A DNA stretch of 64,000 nt from Myxococcus guangdongensis (GCF_024198255.1 NZ_JAJVKW010000002.1:992001-1056000); one strand, 5' to 3'; shown: positions 16,286-26,919, numbered from the stretch's first letter. Numbers and translations: made by a program. The notes: generated by a model not told the origin, from the sequence alone.

Positions 16286-17050
16286 GCGCAGCTTCGCGAC
16301 CACCTGCGCGGCAAGAAGCAGCTCTCGCCCAAGGGCTTCGGGCTGCTGTCCGACTGGCCCGGCCCTCGCGTCGAATACGCCCTCGACGTGCTCTGGCAGG
16401 CGACCCTCACCCGCGCCCCACGTGAGCCCGGTCTCAACATCGGCTCGCTGCCCGCGAACGCGAAGCAGGTCCTCGATGCCCGGGCCCTGAAGGACCTCCG
16501 CGCCGGGCTCGCGGCCCTCGCGCCCAAGGCCACCACCCCAAGGACGCGCCCGAGCACGGCCACGCCCTTCTCACCCACCGCCTGGAAGAAGACCCTCCGC
16601 AGCGTCGACAACAAGGCCTTCGCCGCCGCGTGGCTCGACGCCGCGAGGCACAACCTCACTGCTCGCGCACCCCTGGGAATCTCGCAGGCCCTGGCGGCGG
16701 TGGACCCGCACGCGGTGCCGCCCGTCGCCCTCCTGAAGCAAGACGGGAAGCTTCGCGCGCCCCACGGCATGCTCAAGCACGTGGTGATGCACGCCGACGC
16801 GCGCGCCCGACGCATCGTGTTCGTGACGCTCGGCACCTTCGGGAAGACGCCCTTCGTGCCTCACTTCATCGCCGCCCTCGAGCACGGCCGTGGAGAGGAC
16901 CAGGTCGCCGCCGTCGCGGCGCTCCTGCTCACCCAGGCCCGCCACCCCGACCTCGCCAGGAAGGTCCACAAGCACCTCTCCGTCGTGTCTCCCACCCTGC
17001 GCACCCAGGCCCAGACGTTCTTGCGACGCCACGGCCTCGTCCCCGGGTGA
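16286..17050 (+). pseudogene. 5'-truncated gene of unknown function
   Basis: The frame ending at 17050 has strong third-position G/C bias from about 16286, with coding-like residues ([31 protein letters not shown]) well before its first usable start, a GTG at 16388. Upstream the frame reaches a TAG at 16184 without any ATG, GTG or TTG. The most economical reading is a larger gene that lost its 5' end, beside the promoter region of the hydroxyproline operon. If translated from GTG 16388 it gives 220 residues. The C-terminal part (AALEHGRGEDQVAAVAALLLTQARHPDLARKVHKHL) looks like helical HEAT-type repeats, but no family is recognised. Confidence 0.55.
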
Positions 17051-17138
17051 CGCACCCGGCCACGACTCCCACGGGGTTTCCCTGGGAGTGTCAGCCCTTC
17101 GCGTGAGGCGGTGCTTCCTCACGCAAAGGGAGCACGCA

Positions 17139-17438
17139 ATGAACCTTCGGAAGCGAAGTGGAGTTGTCGTGGTGGCCTTCTTCCTGACGGCCTGTGGTCC
17201 GGACTCCGACGTCGGAAGCCCCGAAGCCCCCAACACCTCCACGCCCCAGCGCCTGTCGGACCCGTGGACGTGTGACCCCGCGGACTGGTGCCGGGTCGAA
17301 ACACACACCTTCGACTGTCCTCCCGGCGCCCCCGAGGGGATGGCCTACGCCTGGCCCACGCAAGGGGGTGGATTCTGCACCCAGCGCTTCGCGTGTGGTC
17401 CCTTCTTCCCCCTCTGCCCCGCCCCCATCGACCCGTAA
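17139..17438 (+). CDS. Small Cys-rich lipoprotein
   Basis: A 99-residue lipoprotein. The signal peptide (GVVVVAFFLTACG) has a clear lipobox ending at Cys19, and the short mature part carries six further cysteines (WTCDPADWCRVE, FDCPPG, FCTQRFACGP, FPLCPA), suggesting three disulphides. The ATG follows an AGGGAGCACGCA ribosome site, a sequence closely repeated before the next lipoprotein. It is one of many short lineage-specific lipoproteins in myxobacteria and its function is unknown. Confidence 0.75.
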   Translation: MNLRKRSGVVVVAFFLTACGPDSDVGSPEAPNTSTPQRLSDPWTCDPADWCRVETHTFDCPPGAPEGMAYAWPTQGGGFCTQRFACGPFFPLCPAPIDP

Positions 17439-17494
17439 GCCGGATGGCATCCGTCATGGAATAGCATCTGTTCCTCACCCCCAAGGAGCACGAC

Positions 17495-17794
17495 ATGCAT
17501 CCACGCAACTTCCTCGGAGTCATGCTGACGGCCGGAATCCTCGCGGGCTGTGGAGTCGCCCCCGATGGCCAGGAGCAGGTCCAGGACGACGCGACCCGGA
17601 GCGCCAGCGACGTCTGCGATGGGACGACGGCCTGGGAGTACTACTACTACGCGGACCCCTCGATGAGCGGCGAGCCCACCGGCGTGGTCATCTGCAAGTG
17701 CCGCGGCGTCATCCAGACCTGGGGCGACACCACGCCCACGCCCTATTACTACTACTGGAGTGGCCTGTGCGGAGGCGGTGAAGCCGCCCTCTGA
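17495..17794 (+). CDS. Small lipoprotein with Tyr runs
   Basis: A 99-residue lipoprotein with a lipobox (GILAGC, Cys19) after a hydrophobic signal. The mature part has two runs of tyrosines (WEYYYYADP and TPYYYYWSG) flanking a Cys-x-Cys (ICKCRG), plus two more cysteines. The ribosome site (AAGGAGCACGAC) is close to that of the gene 57 bases upstream. Size, position and build suggest a lineage-specific cell-surface lipoprotein; no function can be read from the sequence. A strong hairpin terminates it. Confidence 0.75.
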   Translation: MHPRNFLGVMLTAGILAGCGVAPDGQEQVQDDATRSASDVCDGTTAWEYYYYADPSMSGEPTGVVICKCRGVIQTWGDTTPTPYYYYWSGLCGGGEAAL

Positions 17795-17806
17795 GGCCGC
17801 TTCCCC

Positions 17807-17842
17807 CGTCTCGTCCACGCCGCGAAGAGCGTGGACGAGACG
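17807..17842. terminator. Bidirectional hairpin terminator
   Basis: A perfect 14-bp stem (CGTCTCGTCCACGC with its complement at 17829-17842) and an 8-base loop lie between the lipoprotein stop at 17794 and the convergent chemoreceptor stop at 17850. Confidence 0.75.
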
Positions 17843-17849
17843 CATCACC

Positions 17850-19937
17850 TCAGCTGCCCAGCGTGCCGGATTGAATCGCCTTGCGCGCCGAGCCAGCCAT
17901 GCTCTCCGCCAGCGTCTGCACCGAGCGCGTCACGTTGCGCGTCTCCTCGACGACGCGCAGCGTCTGCTGCATCTGTCCGGACATGTCCTGGATGGCCACG
18001 GCGATCTGGGACGTGCCCGCGTCCTGCTGGGACACGGCCGCTGAAATCTGCCGCACGCTGTTGCTGGTGTCACCGATGATGCCCGCGAGCTTGCGCAGCT
18101 GCGTGCCAGAGACGCGCACCGCCTCCACGCTCACCCGGACGCGCTGCTCGCCCTGCTCGCTCATCTTCGCGGCCTCGCGCATGCTGCCGCTCACGCCCTC
18201 GAGCACCTCGCGGATGCGCTGGGTGGCCAGGATGGACTGGTCCGCGAGGCTGCGCACCTCGCGGGACACCACGCTGAAGCCCCGGCCGTGCTCGCCGCTG
18301 CGCGCCGCCTCGATGGCCGCGTTCACCGCGAGCATGTTGGACTGGTCCGCCAGGCCCTTCACCGTGTCGACGATGCCGGCGATCTCCCGCGTCCGCTCAT
18401 CGAGCGCGAGGATGCGCCGCGCCATCTCCGACACCTCCTCGCGGATGGCCTCCAGGTTCGTCAGCGTCTTGTCCAGCGCCGCGCCGCCGTCGCGCCCCGC
18501 CTCTTCCGCGGCGACGATGGACTCGGCCAGCACGCGCGCCTTGTCCGACGTCACCAGCGAGCCCTGGCGAATCTCCTGCACCGTCTGCTCCAGCTCCTTG
18601 AGCGCCGTCGCCTGACGACCGATGCCGTCCGTCTGCTCCTCGCTGGAGGTGCGCAGCTGTTGCACCACCGTGGCCAGCTCTCCGGCGCCGGTGCCCATGC
18701 CCTCGGCCAGCTCGCGCACGTCCTTGCGCCGCGCCTCCAGCTGGTTCGCGTGTGACGACAGCGAGCGCACCACATGCGAGGAGCGCCGCGCGACGATTCC
18801 CACCAGCGACGCGGTGAAGGCCAGGAAGCCCCAGTGGATGAACATCCCATCCATCTTCACCCAGCCCAACAGCGGCAGCATCGCCGCCACCAGGACCAGG
18901 GTGAGCACGCCCAGACCGCCGCCGAAGATGCGCGCGTCGACATTGCCCCGGAGCGCGGCCACCACCGCGACGATGACGTACGTGAGCAGGACCGGGATGG
19001 AGTAGACCATGAGCACCTGGAACAGCCGGCTCGCCGTCCCCAGGTCCACCATGGCCACCACCCCCTGGAGCGCGGCGAGCACCGTCACCGTCCACACCAC
19101 CGCGCTGAACCAGCGCGCGCGTCCCTCCAGGATGCCCTCCTGGATGAACCAGCCCAGCCCCGGCAGCACGCAGTAGGCCGCGAGGAAGGTGGCGCGCCAC
19201 AGCGACAGCTCCACGCCCCACACCGCGCTGATGACCCCGCTCATGCCCACGAGCAGCACGCCCGCGCCACCGGAGAAGATTCCGAGCGCCACCAGCATGC
19301 GCCGCTGCCGTCCCAGCAACGACATGCCCAGGGCCACCTGCGCGATGACGAGCAGCAGGTTGCCCGTGATGAGACAGCCCAGGCCCGTGCGCACCACCTG
19401 CGCCAGCAGCTCATGACGCGGCCCCACCCGCGCGTGCTGGCTCACGCCCATGGCCGCCGTGCTGCTCTGGATGCGCAGCAGCACCCGTGAGCCCTGCGCG
19501 GAGGCGGGCAGCGGAATCAGCTGCGCCCAGATGGACTCGCGCACCTCGGTCCCCGACGGGTTCAGCTTCCCGTTCGCGTAGACGCGCTTGCCGTCGACAT
19601 AGACCTCGTACGCGTTGGTCACCGAGCCCAGCATCAGCGCCGGCTCACCCCACCCGCCCTGGGGTACGGGGATGCTCACCCACAACATCGTGTGCGCGTC
19701 CCGACCCGGCGGAACCTTCAGGGGCTCCATCGACTTCCAGTCGACCTTGTCGGGCTCCTTCGCCCACGTGGGCACGCCGTCCGGCGCCAGCGGTGAGTCT
19801 CCCCAGCGGTAGAGCCACCCGTCCTTGAGCTCCGTGATGCTCGCGAGGCGCGTCTGCGCCTGCGCCTCGAAGCTCCACGCCAGCGCCAGCGCCAGCACCC
19901 AGGACAGCTTCGCCCACCAACGCGTGGACCGCTCCAC
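17850..19937 (-). CDS. Methyl-accepting chemotaxis protein with 7TMR-DISM sensor
   Basis: A membrane signal transducer of about 695 residues. A signal peptide leads into an extracytoplasmic 7TMR-DISM domain (LWVSIPVPQGGW, YEVYVDGKRVYANG), then about seven transmembrane helices, then a cytoplasmic coiled coil with the MCP signalling tip (GLADQSNMLAVNAAIEAARSGE followed by GRGFSVVSREVRSLADQS). No HAMP domain is obvious. No other chemotaxis gene is nearby, so it is an orphan receptor. The start is uncertain: GTG 19937 follows a GAGAGGG site and begins a normal signal peptide, whereas ATG 20024 would add 29 residues. The DISM domain suggests sensing of a small periplasmic ligand, possibly a carbohydrate, but the ligand is unknown. 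Confidence 0.88.
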   Translation of the reverse strand: MERSTRWWAKLSWVLALALAWSFEAQAQTRLASITELKDGWLYRWGDSPLAPDGVPTWAKEPDKVDWKSMEPLKVPPGRDAHTMLWVSIPVPQGGWGEPALMLGSVTNAYEVYVDGKRVYANGKLNPSGTEVRESIWAQLIPLPASAQGSRVLLRIQSSTAAMGVSQHARVGPRHELLAQVVRTGLGCLITGNLLLVIAQVALGMSLLGRQRRMLVALGIFSGGAGVLLVGMSGVISAVWGVELSLWRATFLAAYCVLPGLGWFIQEGILEGRARWFSAVVWTVTVLAALQGVVAMVDLGTASRLFQVLMVYSIPVLLTYVIVAVVAALRGNVDARIFGGGLGVLTLVLVAAMLPLLGWVKMDGMFIHWGFLAFTASLVGIVARRSSHVVRSLSSHANQLEARRKDVRELAEGMGTGAGELATVVQQLRTSSEEQTDGIGRQATALKELEQTVQEIRQGSLVTSDKARVLAESIVAAEEAGRDGGAALDKTLTNLEAIREEVSEMARRILALDERTREIAGIVDTVKGLADQSNMLAVNAAIEAARSGEHGRGFSVVSREVRSLADQSILATQRIREVLEGVSGSMREAAKMSEQGEQRVRVSVEAVRVSGTQLRKLAGIIGDTSNSVRQISAAVSQQDAGTSQIAVAIQDMSGQMQQTLRVVEETRNVTRSVQTLAESMAGSARKAIQSGTLGS

Positions 19938-20428
19938 GGGGAGACGCCCTCTCGAAACAAGAGGAGCGCGACGCGAGACATGACACGGTGACGACACGCG
20001 CTGCGGGACAAGAGACCAAGACATGTGTGGCGATGCTCGTGTGTTCGAGACATCGCTGTAAACGGGTCCACCCCACCCCGCCCGTCTGCTCATTCTCGAT
20101 GTATGAGCAAGCCCGAGACAGTCATCGACACTTGGAACAGTGCTCCACTGTCTACATGGAACAAACTCGTGCCACGCGAGCCAATCACGAACAAACAGCA
20201 AGTTGTGTCACACCTGTATTCATGTCGACACGCTGTTGGGGGACCAGGGCCCCCAGTGGCCCTCCGCCGAGCGAGTCAACGGCCCGGACCGCCGTCCCTC
20301 CCCCTCCGGTCGGATTGTTGTCCCGTGAGGGCTACTTCCGGCCACTCAAGGATTTCCGGCTAATCCGTCGTTAAGAAGAGGCACGGAGATGGTTCCGGGG
20401 GCGGTCCAGGTAGGACCGAGGGGGATAC
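19938..20428. other. Divergent intergenic region between chemoreceptor and ECF sigma factor
   Basis: No gene is supported in this 491-base stretch apart from a possible N-terminal extension of the chemoreceptor up to 20024. It is noticeably less GC-rich than its surroundings between about 20010 and 20230. It contains a 6-bp perfect dyad with a 3-base centre (ACAGTG-CTC-CACTGT, 20137-20151) next to a repeated TGGAACA word. It probably carries promoters for both genes. Confidence 0.5.
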
Positions 20429-20977
20429 ATGAGCACGGCGGAGCTGGCGGAGTTGTTGGAAGGGGCACGTGAGGAGGACTCGGGCGCTCGGGATGCGCTG
20501 ATGGCGGCGGCCTGCCGGGAGCTCCAGTGGAGGCTCTCGCCGGAGGTGTCCGAGGTCACGCCCCTGCATCCCATGCGGCTGGTGGAGGAGGCCTGGGCGC
20601 GGCTGTTCGCGGCGGGCGTCTCTCCGGAGTCCCGTCCCCGCTTCCTGTGCGCCGCGTCGCGCGCCATGCGGAAGGTCCTGGTGGACCGGGCCCGGGCGCC
20701 GCTCCTCCTGCGTCGCGCGGCGAGGCGCGAGCGGGTGAGCCTGCGTCATCTGGGAGACGAAGCCCCGGCGGGCGCCGAATTCGAGGTGCTCCAGCTGGAG
20801 GAGGCCCTGTCGGAGCTGGAGTCCTTCCAGCCCCGGCTCGCGCGGCTGGTGGAGCTGCGCTACTTCGCGGGCCTGAGCCTGTCCGACACAGCCGCGGCGC
20901 TCGAGGTGTCCCAGGCCACGGCGCGGCGGGACTGGGCCTACGTGCGCGTCTGGCTGACCGAGCGCTTGAGCCACTGA
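20429..20977 (+). CDS. ECF-type RNA polymerase sigma factor
   Basis: A 182-residue sigma factor with region 2 in the first half (LVEEAWARLFAAG, RPRFLCAASRAMRKVLVDRARA) and region 4 at the end (LVELRYFAGLSLSDTAAALEVSQATARRDWAYVRVWL). The LVDRARA helix and ELRYFAGLS phrase are those of the large ECF group often seen in acidobacteria and myxobacteria that lacks a classical membrane anti-sigma partner. The ATG follows a GGGGG site. The convergent neighbour is a small membrane protein 3 bases away. That is not the usual co-directional anti-sigma arrangement, so regulation cannot be inferred. Confidence 0.88.
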   Translation: MSTAELAELLEGAREEDSGARDALMAAACRELQWRLSPEVSEVTPLHPMRLVEEAWARLFAAGVSPESRPRFLCAASRAMRKVLVDRARAPLLLRRAARRERVSLRHLGDEAPAGAEFEVLQLEEALSELESFQPRLARLVELRYFAGLSLSDTAAALEVSQATARRDWAYVRVWLTERLSH

Positions 20978-20980
20978 AGC

Positions 20981-21244
20981 TCAGCGCCGCTTCGCGGAGG
21001 GCGGCCGGGGCAGCGCCGCGTCCGCGAGGCCCGCCAGCAGCAGGATGGGCGCCAGCAGCACGGCGCCGAACCACGTCAGCGCGTACAGCAGCCCGAAGAG
21101 GAGCTCGGGCGCGCCCCCCACGCGGGTGCCCGACAGCACACCGACGTACTGCCGGCCTCCCGCCAGGTGCAGCAGCAGGAAGACGGCGACCAACGCCAGC
21201 GCCATCAGGACCATGGGCGCGCGCGACATCCGGGAGAGCATCAT
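20981..21244 (-). CDS. Small two-helix membrane protein
   Basis: An 87-residue protein with two hydrophobic segments (PMVLMALALVAVFLLLHLAG and LLFGLLYALTWFGAVLLAPILLLAGLA regions) and a basic tail. The ATG at 21244 overlaps the stop of the upstream minus-strand gene (ATGA), so the two are translationally coupled and may work together. I do not recognise a family. Confidence 0.7.
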   Translation of the reverse strand: MMLSRMSRAPMVLMALALVAVFLLLHLAGGRQYVGVLSGTRVGGAPELLFGLLYALTWFGAVLLAPILLLAGLADAALPRPPSAKRR

Positions 21245-22383
21245 CGATGGGCCTCCAGCCCTCGCGGTGACAGCGCTCGCCGCCACAGCGGACCTTGCGT
21301 CAGGGAGTACAGCAACACGGCATCGGCCAGCGGATTGCCCGCCGCGAAGCGCAGGCCGCCGTCCTCCCAGATGGGGAACGCGGCGAAGCGCAGGCTGGTG
21401 GACAGCCCCTTCAGCAGCGACTCGTCGCCGAAGGCCGAGGCCGCCACCAACGCGAGCCCGCTCGAGCCCGCGTTCGCGTTCACCAGGGGAATCGTCGGAC
21501 CGGAGTCGATGTCATCCGCGCGACTGTCGGACGCGGGCCACTCCGCCGCCCAGGCGAAGCCCAGGCGCTCGCCGATGAACAGCGCCCGGCCGCGCTCGAA
21601 CTGCTCGCGCGCGAAGTCGGCATCGACCAGCTGGAGCATGTGCGCGGCGAGCCACAGCGAGGAGCCCTCGGGCCCGTCCCGCGTCGCGCCTTCATGGGTG
21701 AAGCTGGAGACGAGCAGCCCGGTGCGCGCGTCCAGCAGGTGCTCGCGCGCGGAGCGCACCCACCGCTCGCGCAGCGAGGCATGGCTGCGGCCATCCACCG
21801 CGTCGGACAGGCGCAGCGCGGCGAGCGCCACGGTGTTGCAGAAAATCCACCCCTCGTCGGGGTAGCTCTCCGCCGAGAGCAGCGGAGCCCGCTCCATCTG
21901 CGCCGCCACGCGGTCCACCCGCTCGCGCAGCGGCCGCGCCCACGCCTCGCGCGGCTCCACCAACTGTCGGGCCGCGAGCATCAGCGCCACCTCACCGTCG
22001 ATGAAGAGGCTCCGCCCCGAGGCGTCCTTGAACGGCGCGGCGTGCACGTACGGCAGGAGGAACGTGTCCACCCCGCCCCGCTCGTCCTCCAGCGTGCGGG
22101 TGATGAGCGTGTCGACGACGGCCAGGTGGTCCGCCCTGCGCTCCGGCTCGTGGAGCGCCAGGTTCGCGAAGGCGAGCACGGAGAAGGTGCGCGCCATCAA
22201 GTCCCACTCCGGATTGGACCGACGCAGCACGTCGCGCTCGGGGCTGTCCGCCACCAGGGCCAGGGCCCGCTGCCGCGCGGCGAGCGCCGGCACCCAGTCC
22301 CGGGGGTTGTCGGGCCGAAACCCCAGCTGCAGGGAGGGAACCCACACCGCCATCGCCAGCAGCAGCAGGAGCATGCGTCGCAT
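21241..22383 (-). CDS. Secreted or anchored helical-barrel protein of unknown function
   Basis: A 380-residue protein beginning with a signal peptide or anchor (MRRMLLLLLAMAVWVPSL). The remainder is helical with recurring Trp/aromatic and Asp/Glu-rich turns: EWDLMARTFSVLAFANLAL, LFIDGEVALMLAARQL, YPDEGWIFCNTVALAALRL, SSFTHEGATRDGPEGSSLW and DIDSGPTIPLVNANAGSSGLAL. This pattern of paired helices with conserved loops suggests an alpha-alpha barrel like those of glycan-active or linalool dehydratase/isomerase-like enzymes. That is inference only. It is coupled by ATGA overlap to the small membrane protein downstream. ATG 22383 is used because it starts the hydrophobic segment; longer frames upstream are not coding-like. 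Confidence 0.68.
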   Translation of the reverse strand: MRRMLLLLLAMAVWVPSLQLGFRPDNPRDWVPALAARQRALALVADSPERDVLRRSNPEWDLMARTFSVLAFANLALHEPERRADHLAVVDTLITRTLEDERGGVDTFLLPYVHAAPFKDASGRSLFIDGEVALMLAARQLVEPREAWARPLRERVDRVAAQMERAPLLSAESYPDEGWIFCNTVALAALRLSDAVDGRSHASLRERWVRSAREHLLDARTGLLVSSFTHEGATRDGPEGSSLWLAAHMLQLVDADFAREQFERGRALFIGERLGFAWAAEWPASDSRADDIDSGPTIPLVNANAGSSGLALVAASAFGDESLLKGLSTSLRFAAFPIWEDGGLRFAAGNPLADAVLLYSLTQGPLWRRALSPRGLEAHR

Positions 22384-22626
22384 GCGCGGGTTATCCGCCA
22401 GCGGACAGCGCGTTCGTGGACGACGCCAGTGAACGGTCAGCGCCACCCGGTGAGCGGTCGCTCCAGCTCGGGGGACGAGGGGACGGGCGCTCGGCCTCCC
22501 TGTCGGCCAGCCTGCGGCCAGCAAGGGGGCGAGTGCTCCCCACATGGCACGGACTGAAGGGCAGACCCAAGTTGAGGAGTCGTACGTACAAGCAGGCGCG
22601 GGTGCCTCCCGGAGCAGGGGTGTGTC

Positions 22627-22884
22627 ATGTGGAGTACAGCATCTTCGAACTGGGATTCGGGCCCGGCGCGGCGGCGCATCCTGGGGCGCTTGCGTCGCCC
22701 CTCGCGACTCGAGGGCCTCGGTGAAGCGGCGATGACGTCCGGCCTGCTGGAGGTCCTGGGCGAGCGGCACCAGACACCGCGCGGCCCCGGCCAGCGGTGG
22801 CGACGTTCCGCACCGCGAACCCACGAGCCTCGCGACGACGCCGAGGAGGCCGTGGACTTCGACGAGGCCATCGCCTCCTGGTAG
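22627..22884 (+). CDS. Small hypothetical protein
   Basis: An 85-residue frame with good third-position G/C bias, a basic N-terminal half ([14 protein letters not shown]) and an acidic end ([19 protein letters not shown]). It starts at an ATG 7 bases after AGGGG and ends 22 bases before the acyl-CoA dehydrogenase, so it may be the first gene of that transcript. No family is recognised. The 243 bases between it and the divergent gene at 22383 hold no other gene that I can see. Confidence 0.5.
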   Translation: MWSTASSNWDSGPARRRILGRLRRPSRLEGLGEAAMTSGLLEVLGERHQTPRGPGQRWRRSAPRTHEPRDDAEEAVDFDEAIASW

Positions 22885-22906
22885 CGCTCCTGCTAACAAC
22901 GCGGGC

Positions 22907-24712
<1,806 letters not shown>

Positions 24713-24748
24713 CCCCACCCCGCTCGGCTTCACTCTTCGACGTCCGCC

Positions 24749-24763
24749 CGCCCGCTCCGGGCG
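24749..24763 (+). terminator. Possible hairpin after acyl-CoA dehydrogenase
   Basis: A 6-bp stem (CGCCCG and CGGGCG) with a 3-base loop lies 36 bases after the stop. There is no T tract, so this is a weak candidate. Confidence 0.35.
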
Positions 24764-24830
24764 TGTGAAACGACTGCTCGCTCGCTACGTTTCGGCTGCA
24801 TTAATCGTTGGTGCTCGTAAGATGTGAAGG

Positions 24831-25646
24831 GTGTCTGTCTCTTTCCACCTCTGTCAGCCCGGTGGGGGCGCCTCGTGTGGCGCCTGCTGTGGCCTCTACA
24901 ACTTCCGGGACCACTCGCGCGGGGCGCTGATGGAGCAGCTCGCGATGCAGACCGAGCGGCTGCGTCGGGTGCCGTACGAGGCCTCGGCCTGGAGCGCGGC
25001 GGCGAAGGAGCTGGTGGACGCGCGTCGCGCGGCCCCGATGTTCCCAGCGGTCCGGGTGTGTCCGCTGCTGGGGTTCCTGGACAAGGACCGCAAGCAGGTG
25101 GGGTGCCTGGGGCATCCGTTGACGACGGGTGGGACGGACCTGCGGGACTGCGGTGTGTATCGCTCGTCGGTGTGTGAGACGTTCACGTGTCCGTCGTTCG
25201 GGTGGTTGACGGATGGGCAGGCGCGTCTGGTCCAGGCGGCGTGCGCGGACTGGTATCTGTACGGGCTGGTCATCACGGATGTGGAGTACGTGCGCGGCTG
25301 CCTGCGACTGTTGGAGTGGGAGCTGGGTGGGCCGGCGCGGCCGGAGCAGATGCTGGAGCAGCCCGGGGTGCTGGCGGCGGTGCGGAAGCTGTTCGCGCTG
25401 AAGGAGACGGCGCCGCGCAGGGACCCGAAGGCGGGAGTCTTCGGTCGCTTCACGAAGGACACGGAGGGCGAGCCCGTGCCGCGAATGCTCGACTACATGA
25501 AGCTCGGCATGCGGGCGGCGCCCGAGGACGACGTGGTGCTGTGCCTGGGCTACGCGCCCGACAACGCCACGGACCTGATGGCGTCGCGAGAGCTGGTGCG
25601 AGCCCACGTGAAGGCCGTGGCGCGCGCGATGGCGAGCCCGCGCTGA
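24831..25646 (+). CDS. CxxCC-type cysteine-cluster protein (YkgJ-like)
   Basis: A 271-residue soluble protein whose N-terminus carries a CGACCGLYNF cluster, followed by more cysteines (VCPLLGF, GCLGHPL, DCGVYRSSVCETFTCPSFG). The CxxCC start and spaced Cys residues are those of the YkgJ family, thought to bind zinc or an iron-sulphur centre. The C-terminal half is helical and ends with VLCLGYAPDNATDLMASREL. The GTG at 24831 is the first possible start because a TGA lies in frame 6 bases upstream; the ribosome site is weak. Function is unknown. Confidence 0.75.
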   Translation: MSVSFHLCQPGGGASCGACCGLYNFRDHSRGALMEQLAMQTERLRRVPYEASAWSAAAKELVDARRAAPMFPAVRVCPLLGFLDKDRKQVGCLGHPLTTGGTDLRDCGVYRSSVCETFTCPSFGWLTDGQARLVQAACADWYLYGLVITDVEYVRGCLRLLEWELGGPARPEQMLEQPGVLAAVRKLFALKETAPRRDPKAGVFGRFTKDTEGEPVPRMLDYMKLGMRAAPEDDVVLCLGYAPDNATDLMASRELVRAHVKAVARAMASPR

Positions 25647-25946
25647 GCGACGTCGGGTCGACGCGCATCGGGTGGGGATGTGTCGCCGAATCGACGCGAG
25701 CGCGCGGCGTGACGTCGCGTTGACGAGCCATGGCGGCTCGACGCGTGGGTGGGCACGCCCGCAGTGAGCTCGGCTTCAGCGCCGCGATCCCGCGGGATGC
25801 ACTGTCGTGGAGGTCGGCCACGGAGCAGGCGAGCAGACGACGTCAGGGACTGACGAGCGCACGGGCCCACGGGCTGGTTGGCTGAAGCACGGCGTTTGCA
25901 CGGACCTCCTCGCAGGTCACTCCGAATGAGAACGCGAGGTGCGCGG
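25647..25946. other. Intergenic region with hairpin and TCGACGCG repeats
   Basis: No gene is supported here. A hairpin at 25716-25745 has a 6-bp stem (CGAGCC/GGCTCG) extended by 5 bp (CGCGT/ACGCG) with a 3-base bulge. It could terminate the upstream gene, though no T tract follows. The word TCGACGCG occurs three times (25656, 25691, 25738). The start-proximal end should hold the promoter of the repeat lipoprotein. Confidence 0.45.
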
Positions 25947-26840
25947 ATGGGTAGTCGATGGGCGTGGGTGGGAATGTTGGGTCTCTGCGCGTGCGTCACG
26001 GGCTGTGCCGAGCGTCAAGGACACGAAGGTGGGAAGGCGGCTCGCGCCACGAGTGGACAGTCCAAGGAGGTCGAGGCCCCCGCGATGGCGGGAGTCGTCG
26101 GAGCTCAGCCTGGTGGTGAGCAGAACACGGCCAGCGACACGCGAGGCAACCCTGTAACGGGTACAGCCCCGGGCAACACCGCGGCGAACACAGGCAACGC
26201 CGCGACAGGCGCGCGGAACCCCGGCACCCCGGCGAACACGGGTACGGCGCAGGGCAGTGCCGCGACAGGCGCACGGACCACTGGCAACGCGCAGGGCAAC
26301 ACCGCCACGGGCGTGAACACAGGCACCGCGGCCACGGGCGCAAGGAACACCGGCAACGCACAGGGCACCGCCGCCACGGGCGCGAGCGCAGGCGCCTCCG
26401 CGACGGGCGCGCGGAACCCCAGCAACACGCAGGGCAACGCCACGAGCACGGGTGCGCAGAACACGGGGACCGGTGGCGCGGGACGCATCATGATTGGCAC
26501 CGAGGCGGTGCAGGCGAGCGAGGACGAGGACTGGTTCAAGGGCGCCGCGCGAGCAGCGCAGGCCGCGCTCCCCGAGAACACGTCGAACCACTCGCTCGAG
26601 AACGTGGTCATCGCGTCCAGCGCGGTGAGCGGCCGGGTCAAGCGCGTGGGCCGAGACACCATCACCGTGCGAGACCGTGAGGGCAACGACTACGTGCTCA
26701 CGCTCGACGAGCGGAGCCAGGGCATGCGCCAGGGGCGACGCGTGTCACTGCGCCAGCTCCAGGAGGGCACGCCCGTGCGAGCAGGCTTCGTCCTCATGGG
26801 GGGCCGCAGCATCGCGCGCGACGTGCGCATCCGCCGCTGA
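25947..26840 (+). CDS. Lipoprotein with Asn/Gly/Thr/Ala repeat tract
   Basis: A 297-residue lipoprotein. The signal peptide (MGSRWAWVGMLGLCACVTGC) ends in a lipobox Cys. Residues about 75-175 are low-complexity repeats built on ATGARNTGNAQGT-type units. The C-terminal 110 residues form a globular domain with a small beta-barrel look (VSGRVKRVGRDTITVRDREG, DYVLTLDERSQGMRQGRRV, GTPVRAGFVLMGGRSIARD). The build suggests a surface lipoprotein with an extended linker and a ligand-binding or structural head. ATG 25947 follows GAGGTGCGCGG; an in-frame ATG at 25926 is the alternative. A decayed copy of the C-terminal end lies downstream at about 26920. Confidence 0.78.
   Translation: MGSRWAWVGMLGLCACVTGCAERQGHEGGKAARATSGQSKEVEAPAMAGVVGAQPGGEQNTASDTRGNPVTGTAPGNTAANTGNAATGARNPGTPANTGTAQGSAATGARTTGNAQGNTATGVNTGTAATGARNTGNAQGTAATGASAGASATGARNPSNTQGNATSTGAQNTGTGGAGRIMIGTEAVQASEDEDWFKGAARAAQAALPENTSNHSLENVVIASSAVSGRVKRVGRDTITVRDREGNDYVLTLDERSQGMRQGRRVSLRQLQEGTPVRAGFVLMGGRSIARDVRIRR
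26172..26470 (+). repeat. Imperfect tandem repeat tract inside the lipoprotein gene
   Basis: About 300 bases of degenerate in-frame repeats with core words such as GCGACAGGCGCGCGG, GCCACGGGCGCAAGG and GGCAACGCACAGGGC. They encode alternating ATGAR and NTGNAQG units. Such tracts change length by recombination or slippage and would vary between strains. Confidence 0.75.
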
Positions 26841-26919
26841 CGCGCATGTGCTGACGACGGCAAACGCTCCCTTCTCACCTAGAAGAGGCGAGGCCCCGCA
26901 TGTCGCCGGGCCCACTCGA

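Noticed and set aside
26172..26470. CRISPR-like repeat array
   Set aside because: The repeats are in frame, directly adjacent, degenerate, and encode a low-complexity protein tract; no unique spacers of constant length exist.
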